The notes beneath the pieces were generated by a model. The model had not been told where the DNA came from. It searched no databases and saw only the letters and a list, made by a program, of their open reading frames with translations. The translations under genes were made by a program, and so were the position numbers. A DNA stretch of 64,000 bases from Candidatus Pollutiaquabacter sp. (GTDB lineage Bacteria > Bacteroidota > Bacteroidia > AKYH767-A > 2013-40CM-41-45), in the NCBI GenBank assembly GCA_947465495.1, contig CANIAS010000003.1, positions 1-64,000 on the forward strand. The letters are read 5' to 3'. Within the stretch, counting starts at the first letter, position 1, and every line of letters starts with the position of its first letter. Positions 36,294-45,685 of the stretch are shown in pieces.

Positions 36294-37145
36294 ATGATTT
36301 TGATCAGACGCTTGTTGCTCTATAGTCACCTATTTCTGGCTGCTTGCGCAGCTGCCTTGTGGTGCGTGACCTTGAAAATGAGCGATGGAGTCGTTACGTA
36401 CGGTCCTGATTTCTACCTGCTGGTCTCATCAACGTTGTTCTATTACAACTTTCACAAGTTTGCCTATAAGTTCAAATCGTTTCGGATTTCTGAGATGATT
36501 TCCATGATGATGGACAAATCAGTATGGCTGTTTGAACGCGTACTTTTTTTTATGAGTGGAGCGGTCTTTCTGGTTTCTTTTTTATGGGCAGAGACGGATG
36601 TTAAATTGTGCTGGATGGCGCTTGCTGGATGTTCGCTACTCTATTCCTTGCCGATGCGTTGGGGTAAAGGAAAATCTCGACGTCTCCGTGAAATACCGGC
36701 ATTGAAACTCGTGGATGTCGCTTTGGTATGGGCTATTTCAACGGTTGTCATTCCGTTGGTTTCATCAAACTTGTTCGTCGTGGACATCAGCTTCTGGTCC
36801 ATATTTATTTCTCGCTTTGTCCTGGTGTTTTGTCTTTGTATACCTTTTGAAATCCGGGATGAACAGCGAGAACGTGCGCATGGTTTTACATCCTTCATGG
36901 AGTATGGTCGCAAGAACATTTTTGTGGCAGGCACCTTCATGCTCTTGGTAGCGACTTTGCTGGTGCTTCTCGCCTATCAACAAAATATGATTGATCAAGT
37001 GGAATTGATATCCTACGTCTTCACGCATACGCTTGCCTTCGCATGGATAGTTATGGCCAAACCTACTTGGCCTGACTGGTACTTTAAATTTTGGGTGGAT
37101 GGCACCATGCTAGCACAGTTTATTTTTCTTACTATATTCGTTTGA
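36294..37145 (+). CDS. Polytopic membrane protein, UbiA-prenyltransferase-like
   Basis: The ATG at 36294 (MILIRRLLLYSHLFLAACAAALW) gives 283 residues with about eight or nine hydrophobic helices. The loop FCLCIPFEIRDEQRERAHGFTSF resembles the second Asp-rich motif of UbiA-type prenyltransferases, but the first NDxxDxxxD motif is replaced by YYNFHKFAYKFKSF. It may be a catalytically altered superfamily member or only fold-related. It lies between two uncharacterised genes in an apparent operon, with 2 bp to the next start. Confidence 0.75.
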   Translation: MILIRRLLLYSHLFLAACAAALWCVTLKMSDGVVTYGPDFYLLVSSTLFYYNFHKFAYKFKSFRISEMISMMMDKSVWLFERVLFFMSGAVFLVSFLWAETDVKLCWMALAGCSLLYSLPMRWGKGKSRRLREIPALKLVDVALVWAISTVVIPLVSSNLFVVDISFWSIFISRFVLVFCLCIPFEIRDEQRERAHGFTSFMEYGRKNIFVAGTFMLLVATLLVLLAYQQNMIDQVELISYVFTHTLAFAWIVMAKPTWPDWYFKFWVDGTMLAQFIFLTIFV

Positions 37146-37147
37146 AT

Positions 37148-37573
37148 ATGCTTCGCACATATCCCATTGAGGCTTTTGAAAGTCTAGCCAAGGCTATCCG
37201 CAATGATGATGAATCAGAGCAGAAATTGCTCGTTCTTCATGGATTTCCGGAACTGTCTCATTTTTGGGATGCCTTGGAAGGAGTAGAGCCGTCTTTTCGA
37301 TGGTTATTGGAAAATGATTTCCGACATCTTGCAGCTATCGTGGATGGTTTGACCGGAAAAGATACCGCGAAAGTATGGTTGCTGAAATCCGGTTACCCGG
37401 TGCTTGCGGCATTCATCGATGCTGCCCAAGGAAATGCTTCCGCGGTTAAGATGTTACTCAAAGGAAATCACAAAGGATGGATTGTGGTAGCTCGCGCCAT
37501 TCACGATAAGCAAAAAAAGAAGGACAAAAACATGTTCTGGGGGTTATTAAATTTTGGTAATCCCTTCCGATGA
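37148..37573 (+). CDS. Soluble helical-repeat protein, unknown function
   Basis: The ATG at 37148 (MLRTYPIEAFESLAKAIRN) is chosen; the tracked start at 37091 lies inside the preceding gene. The 141-residue product has no signal peptide and is built of about 25-residue units starting with LL: LLVLHGFPELSHFWDAL, LLENDFRHLAAIVDGL, LLKSGYPVLAAFIDAA and LLKGNHKGWIVVARAI. A Trp or Met precedes each LL. I know no family for it. Its 3' end overlaps the end of hemL on the other strand by 27 bp. Confidence 0.8.
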   Translation: MLRTYPIEAFESLAKAIRNDDESEQKLLVLHGFPELSHFWDALEGVEPSFRWLLENDFRHLAAIVDGLTGKDTAKVWLLKSGYPVLAAFIDAAQGNASAVKMLLKGNHKGWIVVARAIHDKQKKKDKNMFWGLLNFGNPFR

Positions 37574-38866
37574 GGCGCTATACACCACGTCCAAAGATTC
37601 GCAAATCAACTGCACAGCTCTTTCCAATATGTTTGTTGAATGCGCCGCTGATATAAAACCAACTTCGTACCCCGACGGTCCAAGATAGACTCCTTTCTCC
37701 AACAGTGATTTATGCATCACACGGAATTTATTCATGCTATTCGGATCGATTTCGTCGGAGCGCCGCACCGCATCTAACGATGTAAAGGCGAACCAAAAAA
37801 TGGAGCCAATGCTGAATACTTTTAAATCGTAACCTTTCGAAGTAGAATACTGATTGAGTTGGTTAACAAAGGCAATGGTCCGCGCCTCCTGATCAGCGTA
37901 AAACCCTGGTTGAAGGCATTCCGATAGCTGTGCGAAACCGGCTGCCATGGCAACTGGGTTTCCTGATAACGTACCGGCCTGATACACATCACCTTCGGGA
38001 GAGATGTGGGACATGATTTCTTTGCTCGCGCCGTAGGCACCGACAGGCATGCCGCCCCCGATGATTTTTCCATACGTGATGATGTCGGGTTGAATATTAT
38101 AATAACCGGCAGCTCCTTCAAAGCCTACACGGAATCCAGAAATAACTTCATCGAATATGAGCAGAATGTCATGTTTCCTAGTAATGTCTCGAAGAAATTT
38201 CAAGTAGGACTCTTCCTGGAGTAGTAGTCCGTTGTTCGCCGGAATAGGTTCAATAATAACGGCAGCTATGTCGTGGGAAAAATCAGAGATGGCTATTTCC
38301 AGCGCACGACGGTCATTGAGTGGGACGACAATGGTATCCTTCGCTACCGATTCAGGAATGCCTGCCGATGAGGAAATGCCAAAAGTGCTCAATCCACTTC
38401 CGGCTTTAACCAGTAGTGAATCAACATGCCCATGATAGCACCCTTCGAATTTAATGATCAATGGTCGACCGGTAACACCGCGGGCTAGTCGAATTGCTGA
38501 CATGACAGCTTCTGTTCCAGAGCTAACAAAGCGAATCTTTTCAATGTACCGATGATTTGTCAAAATTAATTCGGCTAGTTCGTTCTCCTTACGTGTTGGT
38601 GCACCAAAGGAGGTGCCGGAGGCAACTGCTTCTACTATCTTTTCTCGAACAGCTGCAGCATTATGCCCGAGAATCAAAGGGCCCCATGAACAGCAGAAGT
38701 CGATGAAGGAATTGCCATCAGCATCTGTGATGGTACATCCCTCGCCTTTTTCTATGAATAGTGGGGTGCCGCCAACCGAACGGAATGCACGTACAGGTGA
38801 GTTCACGCCACCCGGAAAAAATTGGTTCGCTTTCCGGAAGAGTTCCTCGGATCGTTCTATTTTCAT
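37547..38866 (-). CDS. hemL: Glutamate-1-semialdehyde 2,1-aminomutase
   Basis: HemL makes 5-aminolevulinate from glutamate-1-semialdehyde in the C5 heme pathway. The 439-residue product contains NQFFPGGVNSPVRAFRSVGG at the N-terminus, SSGTEAVMSAIRLARG, DEVISGFRVG and the PLP lysine in TYGKIIGGGMPVGAYG, all typical. Length is normal. Its last 27 bp overlap the tail of the convergent repeat-protein gene. It is divergent from kynU. Confidence 0.96.
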   Translation of the reverse strand: MKIERSEELFRKANQFFPGGVNSPVRAFRSVGGTPLFIEKGEGCTITDADGNSFIDFCCSWGPLILGHNAAAVREKIVEAVASGTSFGAPTRKENELAELILTNHRYIEKIRFVSSGTEAVMSAIRLARGVTGRPLIIKFEGCYHGHVDSLLVKAGSGLSTFGISSSAGIPESVAKDTIVVPLNDRRALEIAISDFSHDIAAVIIEPIPANNGLLLQEESYLKFLRDITRKHDILLIFDEVISGFRVGFEGAAGYYNIQPDIITYGKIIGGGMPVGAYGASKEIMSHISPEGDVYQAGTLSGNPVAMAAGFAQLSECLQPGFYADQEARTIAFVNQLNQYSTSKGYDLKVFSIGSIFWFAFTSLDAVRRSDEIDPNSMNKFRVMHKSLLEKGVYLGPSGYEVGFISAAHSTNILERAVQLICESLDVVYSASSEGITKI

Positions 38867-38936
38867 TTTGAAGAATCAGTTAAATGAAGTAATCTCGCTG
38901 TCGCAAAGGTCGGAAGTTTTCCTGAAGTAGAATATC

Positions 38937-40223
38937 ATGTTTCATAATACCCTAGAATTTGCCCAATCCCTTGATCGTACTGACTCACTACGTGCTTTCC
39001 GCGATCGTTTTTATTTCCCTCAAATCGATGGTAAAGATGCCATCTATTTCACAGGCAACTCGTTAGGATTGCAGCCTAAATCGACTCAGCATTATGTTTT
39101 AAACGAGTTGGAAGATTGGGCCTCCTATGGCGTGGAAGGACATTTCCACAGTCGCATGCCTTGGTTCAGGTATCAGGATTTTCTCACTGATCAAATTGCT
39201 GATTTACTGGGAGCCAAACCGGTGGAAGTGGTTGCGATGAATTCATTGACAACCAATCTTCATCTGCTCTTGGTCTCATTTTACCGACCTACGAAGAGCC
39301 GTTACAAGATTATCTGTGAATACGATGCATTTCCATCTGATCTTTACGCGGTCCAGTCGCAAGCAGCCTTCCACGGTTTTGATCCCGAGGACGCGATTGT
39401 GTATTTAAAACCTCGCGATGGTGAAGTCGCCTTGCGCGATGAAGATGTACTTTCTGCCATAGGTAAACACGCTGATACATTGTCAACAGTGATGCTGGGG
39501 GCGGTGAATTATTATACCGGACAGTTTTTTGATTTGGCTGCAATTTCAAGTGCCGCACATCAAGTCGGTGCTACCGTTGGATTTAATCTTGCTCATGCTG
39601 CCGGGAATGTATTGCTTCGATTACACGATTGGAACGTTGATTATGCCTGTTTCTGCAGTTATAAATATTTGAACGCTGGCCCTGGAGGAGTTTCTGGAAT
39701 ATTTGTGCACGAGCGATTTGCTGACGATCACACCATTCCTAGATTGGCTGGCTGGTGGGGAAATGATCCGGAAACGCGCTTTAAAATGCCTCGCACTTTT
39801 GTGCCTGCGCAAGGTGCTCGCAGTTGGCAACAAAGCAATGCTCCCGTTCTTTCCATGTCAGCTCTCAAGGCTTCGCTGGACATTTTCTCCGACGCTGGAA
39901 TGATGCCATCCTTACGCGCTAAAAGTGAGCAACTCACTGGTTTTCTTGAATTCATTATTGCTCAAATCAACACGTCCCTGTCTGAGCCATTGATTGACAT
40001 CATCACCCCTTCTATGCCTTCCCGACGTGGTTGCCAGCTTTCTATGGTTTTTAGAAAAGATGGACGCGATATTTTCCGTCAACTTACCGAATCAGGAATA
40101 ATCGTCGATTGGCGGGAACCTGATGTTATCCGTGTGGCTCCCGTTCCTCTCTACAACTCTTACGAAGATGTCTTCCGCTTTGGTGAGTGTCTCAAGCAGA
40201 TCCTAACCCATCGGCAACGTTGA
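38937..40223 (+). CDS. kynU: Kynureninase
   Basis: KynU cleaves kynurenine or 3-hydroxykynurenine to (hydroxy)anthranilate and alanine. The 428-residue product shows YFTGNSLGLQPKST near the start, NFNLAHAAGN-like GFNLAHAAGNV, the PLP lysine in CFCSYKYLNAGPGG and GWWGND(P)ETRF. Next to kynurenine 3-monooxygenase, it likely acts on 3-hydroxykynurenine, producing 3-hydroxyanthranilate for NAD synthesis or degradation. The dioxygenase genes that would complete the route are not in the window. Confidence 0.96.
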   Translation: MFHNTLEFAQSLDRTDSLRAFRDRFYFPQIDGKDAIYFTGNSLGLQPKSTQHYVLNELEDWASYGVEGHFHSRMPWFRYQDFLTDQIADLLGAKPVEVVAMNSLTTNLHLLLVSFYRPTKSRYKIICEYDAFPSDLYAVQSQAAFHGFDPEDAIVYLKPRDGEVALRDEDVLSAIGKHADTLSTVMLGAVNYYTGQFFDLAAISSAAHQVGATVGFNLAHAAGNVLLRLHDWNVDYACFCSYKYLNAGPGGVSGIFVHERFADDHTIPRLAGWWGNDPETRFKMPRTFVPAQGARSWQQSNAPVLSMSALKASLDIFSDAGMMPSLRAKSEQLTGFLEFIIAQINTSLSEPLIDIITPSMPSRRGCQLSMVFRKDGRDIFRQLTESGIIVDWREPDVIRVAPVPLYNSYEDVFRFGECLKQILTHRQR

Positions 40224-40266
40224 ATTCGTCTTTCGTAATTCGAATATTTAATAACCACGAGCAAGC

Positions 40267-41613
40267 ATGTCAGAAAAAAAGAATATAACCATCCTGGGCT
40301 CCGGATTAGTCGGTAGTCTGCTCTCCATTTATTTATCGAAACGCGGATATGAGGTCACGGTCTATGAACGCCGACCAGATATGCGCGAGCACAAAATGGC
40401 AGCTGGACGTTCGATCAATTTGGCATTGTCTGATCGTGGCTGGCGTGGATTGGAAGGTGTGGGTATTGCGGACGATATCCGACGGATTGGAATACCAATG
40501 TACGGACGACAAATGCACAGTGTCAACGGTATGTTGACCAATCAGCAATATGGAGAAAGCAATCAAGCAATTTATGCTACCTCACGCGGCATATTGAATT
40601 GTGAATTGATGACCTTGGCCGAAAAGAGTGGTGTCAAAATCCATTTTAATCAACGTTGTCTTAACGTGAATCTCGAAGGGAAAGAAGCGTATTTCGAGCA
40701 CGTGGAATCCAAAGAAAAATTAACCGTAAAAAGTGACCTTATAGTAGGTTCCGACGGCGCATTCTCCGCCGCTCGACTAGCCATGCAGCTGTCTACCGAT
40801 CGCTTTCAGTATTCTCAAAGCTATATTGATCATGCGTATAAGGAGCTCTTAATTCCAGCCGGTCCCAACGGTGAATTCCTGTTGGATAAAAATATGTTAC
40901 ACATCTGGCCTCGCGGTGGCTACATGATGATTGCTTTACCAAATCTGGATGGCAGTTTTACCTGCACGTTGTTTTTTCCGAATGAAGGAAGACATTCGTT
41001 CGCTTCACTTACAAGTAAGTCATCGGTACTGGCTTTTTTTAAAGAAGTATTCCCAGATACGGTGCCTTTAATGCCGACGTTGCAAGATGATTTCTTTGAC
41101 AATCCAACCGGTTCTTTGGTAACTGTCCGATGCTTTCCGTGGGTGTACAAGGAGAATGTTTGTTTGATTGGCGATGCAGCTCACGCCATCGTTCCGTTCT
41201 ATGGTCAAGGCATGAATTGTGGTTTCGAAGATTGTTCAGTGCTCAACGAGTTGTTAGATACTCACAACGATGATTGGTCAAAGGTGCTGCCTGCTTTCGA
41301 GCGTTCTCGTAAACCGAATGCTGATGCAATTGCTGAACTGGCGCTGATGAATTTTATAGAGATGCGTGACAAAGTAGGTCAACCCGCTTTTCTATTGCAG
41401 AAAAAAATCGAAGCACGCATTCATGAAAAGTATCCGGCAAAGTGGTTGCCGCTCTATTCACAAGTTACTTTTTCGGACATTCCTTATGCGGTCGCACTTT
41501 CCAATGGACTGAGGCAGGAATCCATCATGCGGAAAGTGATGGCCCTTCCCGGAATCGAAGAGCGTTGGGATTCGCACGAAGTGGAAAAGATGATTCTGGA
41601 AATGATCGGTTAA
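40267..41613 (+). CDS. kmo: Kynurenine 3-monooxygenase
   Basis: KMO is an FAD enzyme hydroxylating kynurenine with NADPH and O2. The 448 residues contain the dinucleotide motif GSGLVGSLLSIYLSKRGYEVTVYERRPDMR, GRSINLALSDRGW, the DG motif LIVGSDGAFSAAR and the GD motif CLIGDAAHAIVPFYGQGMN. The family match is close throughout, including the C-terminal region ERSRKPNADAIAELALMNF. It follows kynU by 43 bp on the same strand, forming a kynU-kmo operon. Confidence 0.96.
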   Translation: MSEKKNITILGSGLVGSLLSIYLSKRGYEVTVYERRPDMREHKMAAGRSINLALSDRGWRGLEGVGIADDIRRIGIPMYGRQMHSVNGMLTNQQYGESNQAIYATSRGILNCELMTLAEKSGVKIHFNQRCLNVNLEGKEAYFEHVESKEKLTVKSDLIVGSDGAFSAARLAMQLSTDRFQYSQSYIDHAYKELLIPAGPNGEFLLDKNMLHIWPRGGYMMIALPNLDGSFTCTLFFPNEGRHSFASLTSKSSVLAFFKEVFPDTVPLMPTLQDDFFDNPTGSLVTVRCFPWVYKENVCLIGDAAHAIVPFYGQGMNCGFEDCSVLNELLDTHNDDWSKVLPAFERSRKPNADAIAELALMNFIEMRDKVGQPAFLLQKKIEARIHEKYPAKWLPLYSQVTFSDIPYAVALSNGLRQESIMRKVMALPGIEERWDSHEVEKMILEMIG

Positions 41614-41619
41614 GGATTC

Positions 41620-42252
41620 TTACAGAAAAGGATTGCTGATTCGTTCATTTCCGATGGTAGTAACCGGTCCATGGCCCGAATATACTTTTACCGAATCATC
41701 CAATATCATCATGCTGTGATGAATGGATTCCATCAGAATGTCCAAATCTCCTCCCGGAAGGTCGGTTCTACCAATGCTACCAGCGAACAAAACGTCACCG
41801 GAAAAAACAACTTGAGCTTCGGCTTGATAAAAGGCGACATGCCCCGGGCAATGACCGGGAACGAATCGTACAGATAATTTCGTTGTTCCAAATTGTACGG
41901 TGTCGCCATCGTTCAAGAATATTTCGGGGTCAGGCGATGCCTCAGGACGTATACCCCACAGTTCTCCGTAAAGAGGAGCGCTTCGTAATAGCTCCAGGTC
42001 ACTTGGATGCAGTTGCGGCGTAAGTCCCCAGCGACGATGAACGAAGGCGTTACCTAAGACATGATCAATGTGAGCATGCGTGTTCAGCAATAGGGTTGGT
42101 TGTAATTTCTGTGAAACAATGTATCCTTCCAGGGCCTGTTGTTCGGCTGCGGAATAACAACCCGGATCGATAATGGCACATGTGCCTGTTTCATCCGATA
42201 GAACGTATGTGTTTTCGCTAAAGGGGTTGAAAACAAAGGATTTAATCTGCAT
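41620..42252 (-). CDS. Metallo-beta-lactamase fold hydrolase (glyoxalase II-like)
   Basis: The ATG at 42252 (MQIKSFVFNPFSENTYVLSD) is preferred over 42273; it gives 210 residues. The zinc-binding THAHIDH motif, FVPGHCPGHVAF, and FSGDVLFAGSIGRTDLPGG are classical for the hydroxyacylglutathione hydrolase-like branch of MBL hydrolases. Related proteins also include persulfide dioxygenases, so the substrate is undecided. It converges on kmo with a 6-bp gap. Confidence 0.9.
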   Translation of the reverse strand: MQIKSFVFNPFSENTYVLSDETGTCAIIDPGCYSAAEQQALEGYIVSQKLQPTLLLNTHAHIDHVLGNAFVHRRWGLTPQLHPSDLELLRSAPLYGELWGIRPEASPDPEIFLNDGDTVQFGTTKLSVRFVPGHCPGHVAFYQAEAQVVFSGDVLFAGSIGRTDLPGGDLDILMESIHHSMMILDDSVKVYSGHGPVTTIGNERISNPFL

Positions 42253-42362
42253 GTTGACAATGATTTCAGGCACTAAGGTAGAGCTTCCTGAGGCAAGTTT
42301 TATCTTCCGATTTTAGTGGTTATTGAGTAACTTAGCCACTTGTGCTCCGAACCGTGCATCGA

Positions 42363-45300
42363 ATGATTTTTCCTGTCTGGCTTCGTCGATTATTACTGAC
42401 GGTGATTTCGCTTTTTCCGCTGATCGCCGGAGCTCAATTTTACAATGGCTATCAAATGGACTTTGGTAAAAATCGAGTCCAATACGATGATGAACGCTTC
42501 TGGATGTTCATGAAGTTTCCCCGCTATGATACCTATTACTATGTCGGTGGCATTGAACTTGCGTCTTTTGTTGGTAGGACCGCGGAAGAGGACTTGCAGA
42601 AGATTGAAAAATTGTTGGATTATAAACTCGATGGTCGTTTACAGTTCATAATTTATAACAAGCTCAGTGAAGCAAAGCAAACAAACATCGGTTTAGAGAC
42701 GGAAGAGAGTACTAATAACAATACGGGAGGCATGACCCGCATCGTTGGAAATAAAGTGTTTCTTTATTTTGACGGCAATCACGAACATTTGCGTAGGCAA
42801 GTTCGGGCTGGAATCGCTCGAGTATTGATTGATCAGATTATGTTTGGTGGCGATCTTAAAGATCGTATCCAGAATTCGGCTTTGCTCACCTTGCCTGATT
42901 GGTACCTCCAAGGATTGGTTTCCTATATCTCGCGTGATTGGGATGCAGAGATTGACAATCGTATCCGTGACGGAGTAGTTTCTGGGCGGTTTTTGAAATT
43001 CAATCGCTTGACAGGAACCGACGCGCTCTATGCCGGACATGCCTTTTGGAAATACATTGTTGATACCTATACGGCCACCTCCATTTCAAATTTGCTGTAC
43101 ATGACCCGGATTAACCGGAACGTCGAGAGTGGATTTAATTATGTGATCGGTTTAACTATCAAGCAGGTGGCGATTAACTTCAACGAAACGTTGCGCAACC
43201 GTTATGGGGCTACCGATTACCGCCGTGACTCTGTATTGTCAGGGATAATTTTGAAACGCCCCAAGCCGAACCGAGTCTATAATCAACTTCATGTTAGTCC
43301 TGATGGACGTTATGCCACTTATGTCATCAATGACTTAGGTCGCTACAAAGTTTACCTGTATGACTTTGATAAAAAGCGCTCTCGCTGTATACTCCGCGGA
43401 GGCTTCCGATCCTATTCCCGTGAAACGGACGAGTCTTTTCCGGTACTGGCATGGCACCCAACAGGTCAGTTGTTAGGAGTAATACGCGAGCGTAAGGGAT
43501 TTCTTTGGTTGGGAACTTACACGCTCGAGAATAAGGAATTCAGAGAAGGTAAAATATTTAACTTCGAGAAAGTACTTGATTTTTCGTACGCTGAAGACGG
43601 CCAGTCGATTGTTCTTTCAGGTGTTCAGAAAGGACAAAGCGATATATACGTTTACAACCTACGTACGCGTACCTATAATCAGATAACTAAGGATCCATTT
43701 GACGACTTACAACCTCGATTTATTCGAAAATCAACGGCTATCGTATTCGCTTCCAACCGTACCAACGATACACTTGGACTGGATTTCAAGAAGGAGCTTC
43801 CTGCGGGCGATAACCTTGATATTTTTTATTACGATTACCTGGGTAAGGCCGGATTGTTAAAGCGAGTCACAAATACGCCAATTGCTCGCGAATATCAACC
43901 TATGTCCTACGATTCATTACATATCGCCTATTTGTGCGATGAGAATGGAATCGTAAACCGTTATGTGGCCAGTGTAGACAGTGCATTAGCTTCTGTAGAT
44001 ACGGTGGAGCATTATCGAATGATTATTCAGACGTATCCTCAGTCAGATCGTGCGCGTAGCATCCTGTGGCAGGATGTAAATGCAACGCAGAATTTTGTTG
44101 GAGAGATTGTGTTTGACCGTGGTCGAACGCGAATGACGGTCAACAGAAAGCTACCGGTTAGAAAGAGCCATGCATCGTTGCAGCCAGTGTTGTTCCGGTT
44201 GGAAATGGGTGTCGCACCTGCCATCACCCCTGCAGCTCCACTGTCAAGTCCTTTGCAACAGGAATCGGTTTCAACTATTCCTACAGCTATCATTGATTCA
44301 AATGCTGTAAACATTGATGATTATGTATTTCAGGGCGATTTTCCCGAAGTGCCGAAAGCAACAGATCAAAAAGACACCCTCTCCACGGGCGCAGGTTTTG
44401 CAGTTACACCTGCGATGACTGCGGCAAACACAACCTCCGATACATCAGCTATTCAATTACCCAAGCAACGAAATTATGACATTGCTTTTTCTTCGAGTTA
44501 CTTTGTGTCACAGCTGGATAATTCGTTGTTAAATCAAACGTATCAGTTGTTTACTGGCGGTGCAGTTTACTATAATCCAGGTTTAAATGGATTCTTTAAA
44601 CTTGGTATTCGCGATGTGATGGAAGACTACCGGATTTCGGGTGGCTTCCGGCTTTCAGGCGACCTTAACAGCAATGAGTATTTTTTAAATTATGAAAACT
44701 TGAAGAAACGACTGGATAAACAAGTCACGTTCTATCGTCAAGCGGTGATTTATAATATTGATCCGTTCTATGGTTCAAAGCTGCATTCACACGAGGTTCG
44801 CGGGTACCTCAAATGGCCGTTTAGCGATGTGTCTAGTCTACGAGGGTCGCTGGCTTATCGCAACGATCGGTTTGTGTTACTCTCTACAGACTACCCTTCG
44901 CTTCGATACCCGAATGAATATTTACACTGGGGAAGTACGCGTATCGAATATGTATTCGATAACACAGTACCGCTCGGGCCCAATCTTTACAATGGAACTA
45001 GATTGAAAGTATTTGGTGAGTACTACCGCCAAATCGACGCGAAGGTCAGTGGAATGACTGCATTGGGAACGGATATTCGTTATTACAAAAAAATCCATCG
45101 TGAAATAGTCTGGGCTAACAGGTTTGCCGCAGGGACATCAATAGGACAGGAGAAAATCATTTATTACCTCGGTTCCACAGACAATTGGATCAGTCCGAAT
45201 TTTAACTACAAGACAGCGATAGATTATTCGCAGAATTATTATTTCCAGACGTTGGCAACGAATCTTCGTGGGTTTGATCAAAACATTCGTAATGGTAATT

Positions 45301-45656
45301 CATTCGCGGTTATTAATTCTGAAATCAGGATACCGGTGTTTCGTTATCTGTTGAACCGTCCGCTTAAATCGGATTTCATCCGCAATTTCCAGGTAATTGG
45401 ATTTGGCGATCTTGGTACCGCGTGGACGGGTTGGTCGCCGTATGCTTCGGATAGTCCATTGAACAATGAGACGATTGTCAGTCAACCTTTCGTCATTACC
45501 TTGACAAAACAAAAAGATCCTATCGTTGGTGGTTATGGCTTTGGATTACGCAGTCGACTGCTTGGGTACTTTCTGCGTGCAGATTGGGCTTGGGGTGTAG
45601 AAGATCGTGTCATCAAAGGAAGAAAATTCTATTTCTCACTCGGATTGGATTTCTGA
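42363..45656 (+). CDS. Large exported protein: peptidase-like domain, beta-propeller, outer-membrane barrel
   Basis: The ATG at 42363 (MIFPVWLRRLLLTVISLFPLIAGAQ) is preferred to the tracked GTG at 42342; it gives 1097 residues with a signal peptide. Residues about 25-290 resemble a gluzincin-like domain (LPDWYLQGLVSYIS), but the HExxH position reads HEHLR. About 300-590 is a TolB/PD40-type beta-propeller (LHVSPDGRYATYVIND; FDDLQPRFIRKSTAIVFASNRTN). After a Pro/Ala/Thr-rich linker, about 730 to the end looks like a beta-barrel with GFGLRSRLLGYFLRADWAWG. It is probably outer-membrane; function unknown. Confidence 0.85.
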   Translation: MIFPVWLRRLLLTVISLFPLIAGAQFYNGYQMDFGKNRVQYDDERFWMFMKFPRYDTYYYVGGIELASFVGRTAEEDLQKIEKLLDYKLDGRLQFIIYNKLSEAKQTNIGLETEESTNNNTGGMTRIVGNKVFLYFDGNHEHLRRQVRAGIARVLIDQIMFGGDLKDRIQNSALLTLPDWYLQGLVSYISRDWDAEIDNRIRDGVVSGRFLKFNRLTGTDALYAGHAFWKYIVDTYTATSISNLLYMTRINRNVESGFNYVIGLTIKQVAINFNETLRNRYGATDYRRDSVLSGIILKRPKPNRVYNQLHVSPDGRYATYVINDLGRYKVYLYDFDKKRSRCILRGGFRSYSRETDESFPVLAWHPTGQLLGVIRERKGFLWLGTYTLENKEFREGKIFNFEKVLDFSYAEDGQSIVLSGVQKGQSDIYVYNLRTRTYNQITKDPFDDLQPRFIRKSTAIVFASNRTNDTLGLDFKKELPAGDNLDIFYYDYLGKAGLLKRVTNTPIAREYQPMSYDSLHIAYLCDENGIVNRYVASVDSALASVDTVEHYRMIIQTYPQSDRARSILWQDVNATQNFVGEIVFDRGRTRMTVNRKLPVRKSHASLQPVLFRLEMGVAPAITPAAPLSSPLQQESVSTIPTAIIDSNAVNIDDYVFQGDFPEVPKATDQKDTLSTGAGFAVTPAMTAANTTSDTSAIQLPKQRNYDIAFSSSYFVSQLDNSLLNQTYQLFTGGAVYYNPGLNGFFKLGIRDVMEDYRISGGFRLSGDLNSNEYFLNYENLKKRLDKQVTFYRQAVIYNIDPFYGSKLHSHEVRGYLKWPFSDVSSLRGSLAYRNDRFVLLSTDYPSLRYPNEYLHWGSTRIEYVFDNTVPLGPNLYNGTRLKVFGEYYRQIDAKVSGMTALGTDIRYYKKIHREIVWANRFAAGTSIGQEKIIYYLGSTDNWISPNFNYKTAIDYSQNYYFQTLATNLRGFDQNIRNGNSFAVINSEIRIPVFRYLLNRPLKSDFIRNFQVIGFGDLGTAWTGWSPYASDSPLNNETIVSQPFVITLTKQKDPIVGGYGFGLRSRLLGYFLRADWAWGVEDRVIKGRKFYFSLGLDF

Positions 45657-45685
45657 TACTTACATAAACTCGATTCGTCGTTCGT

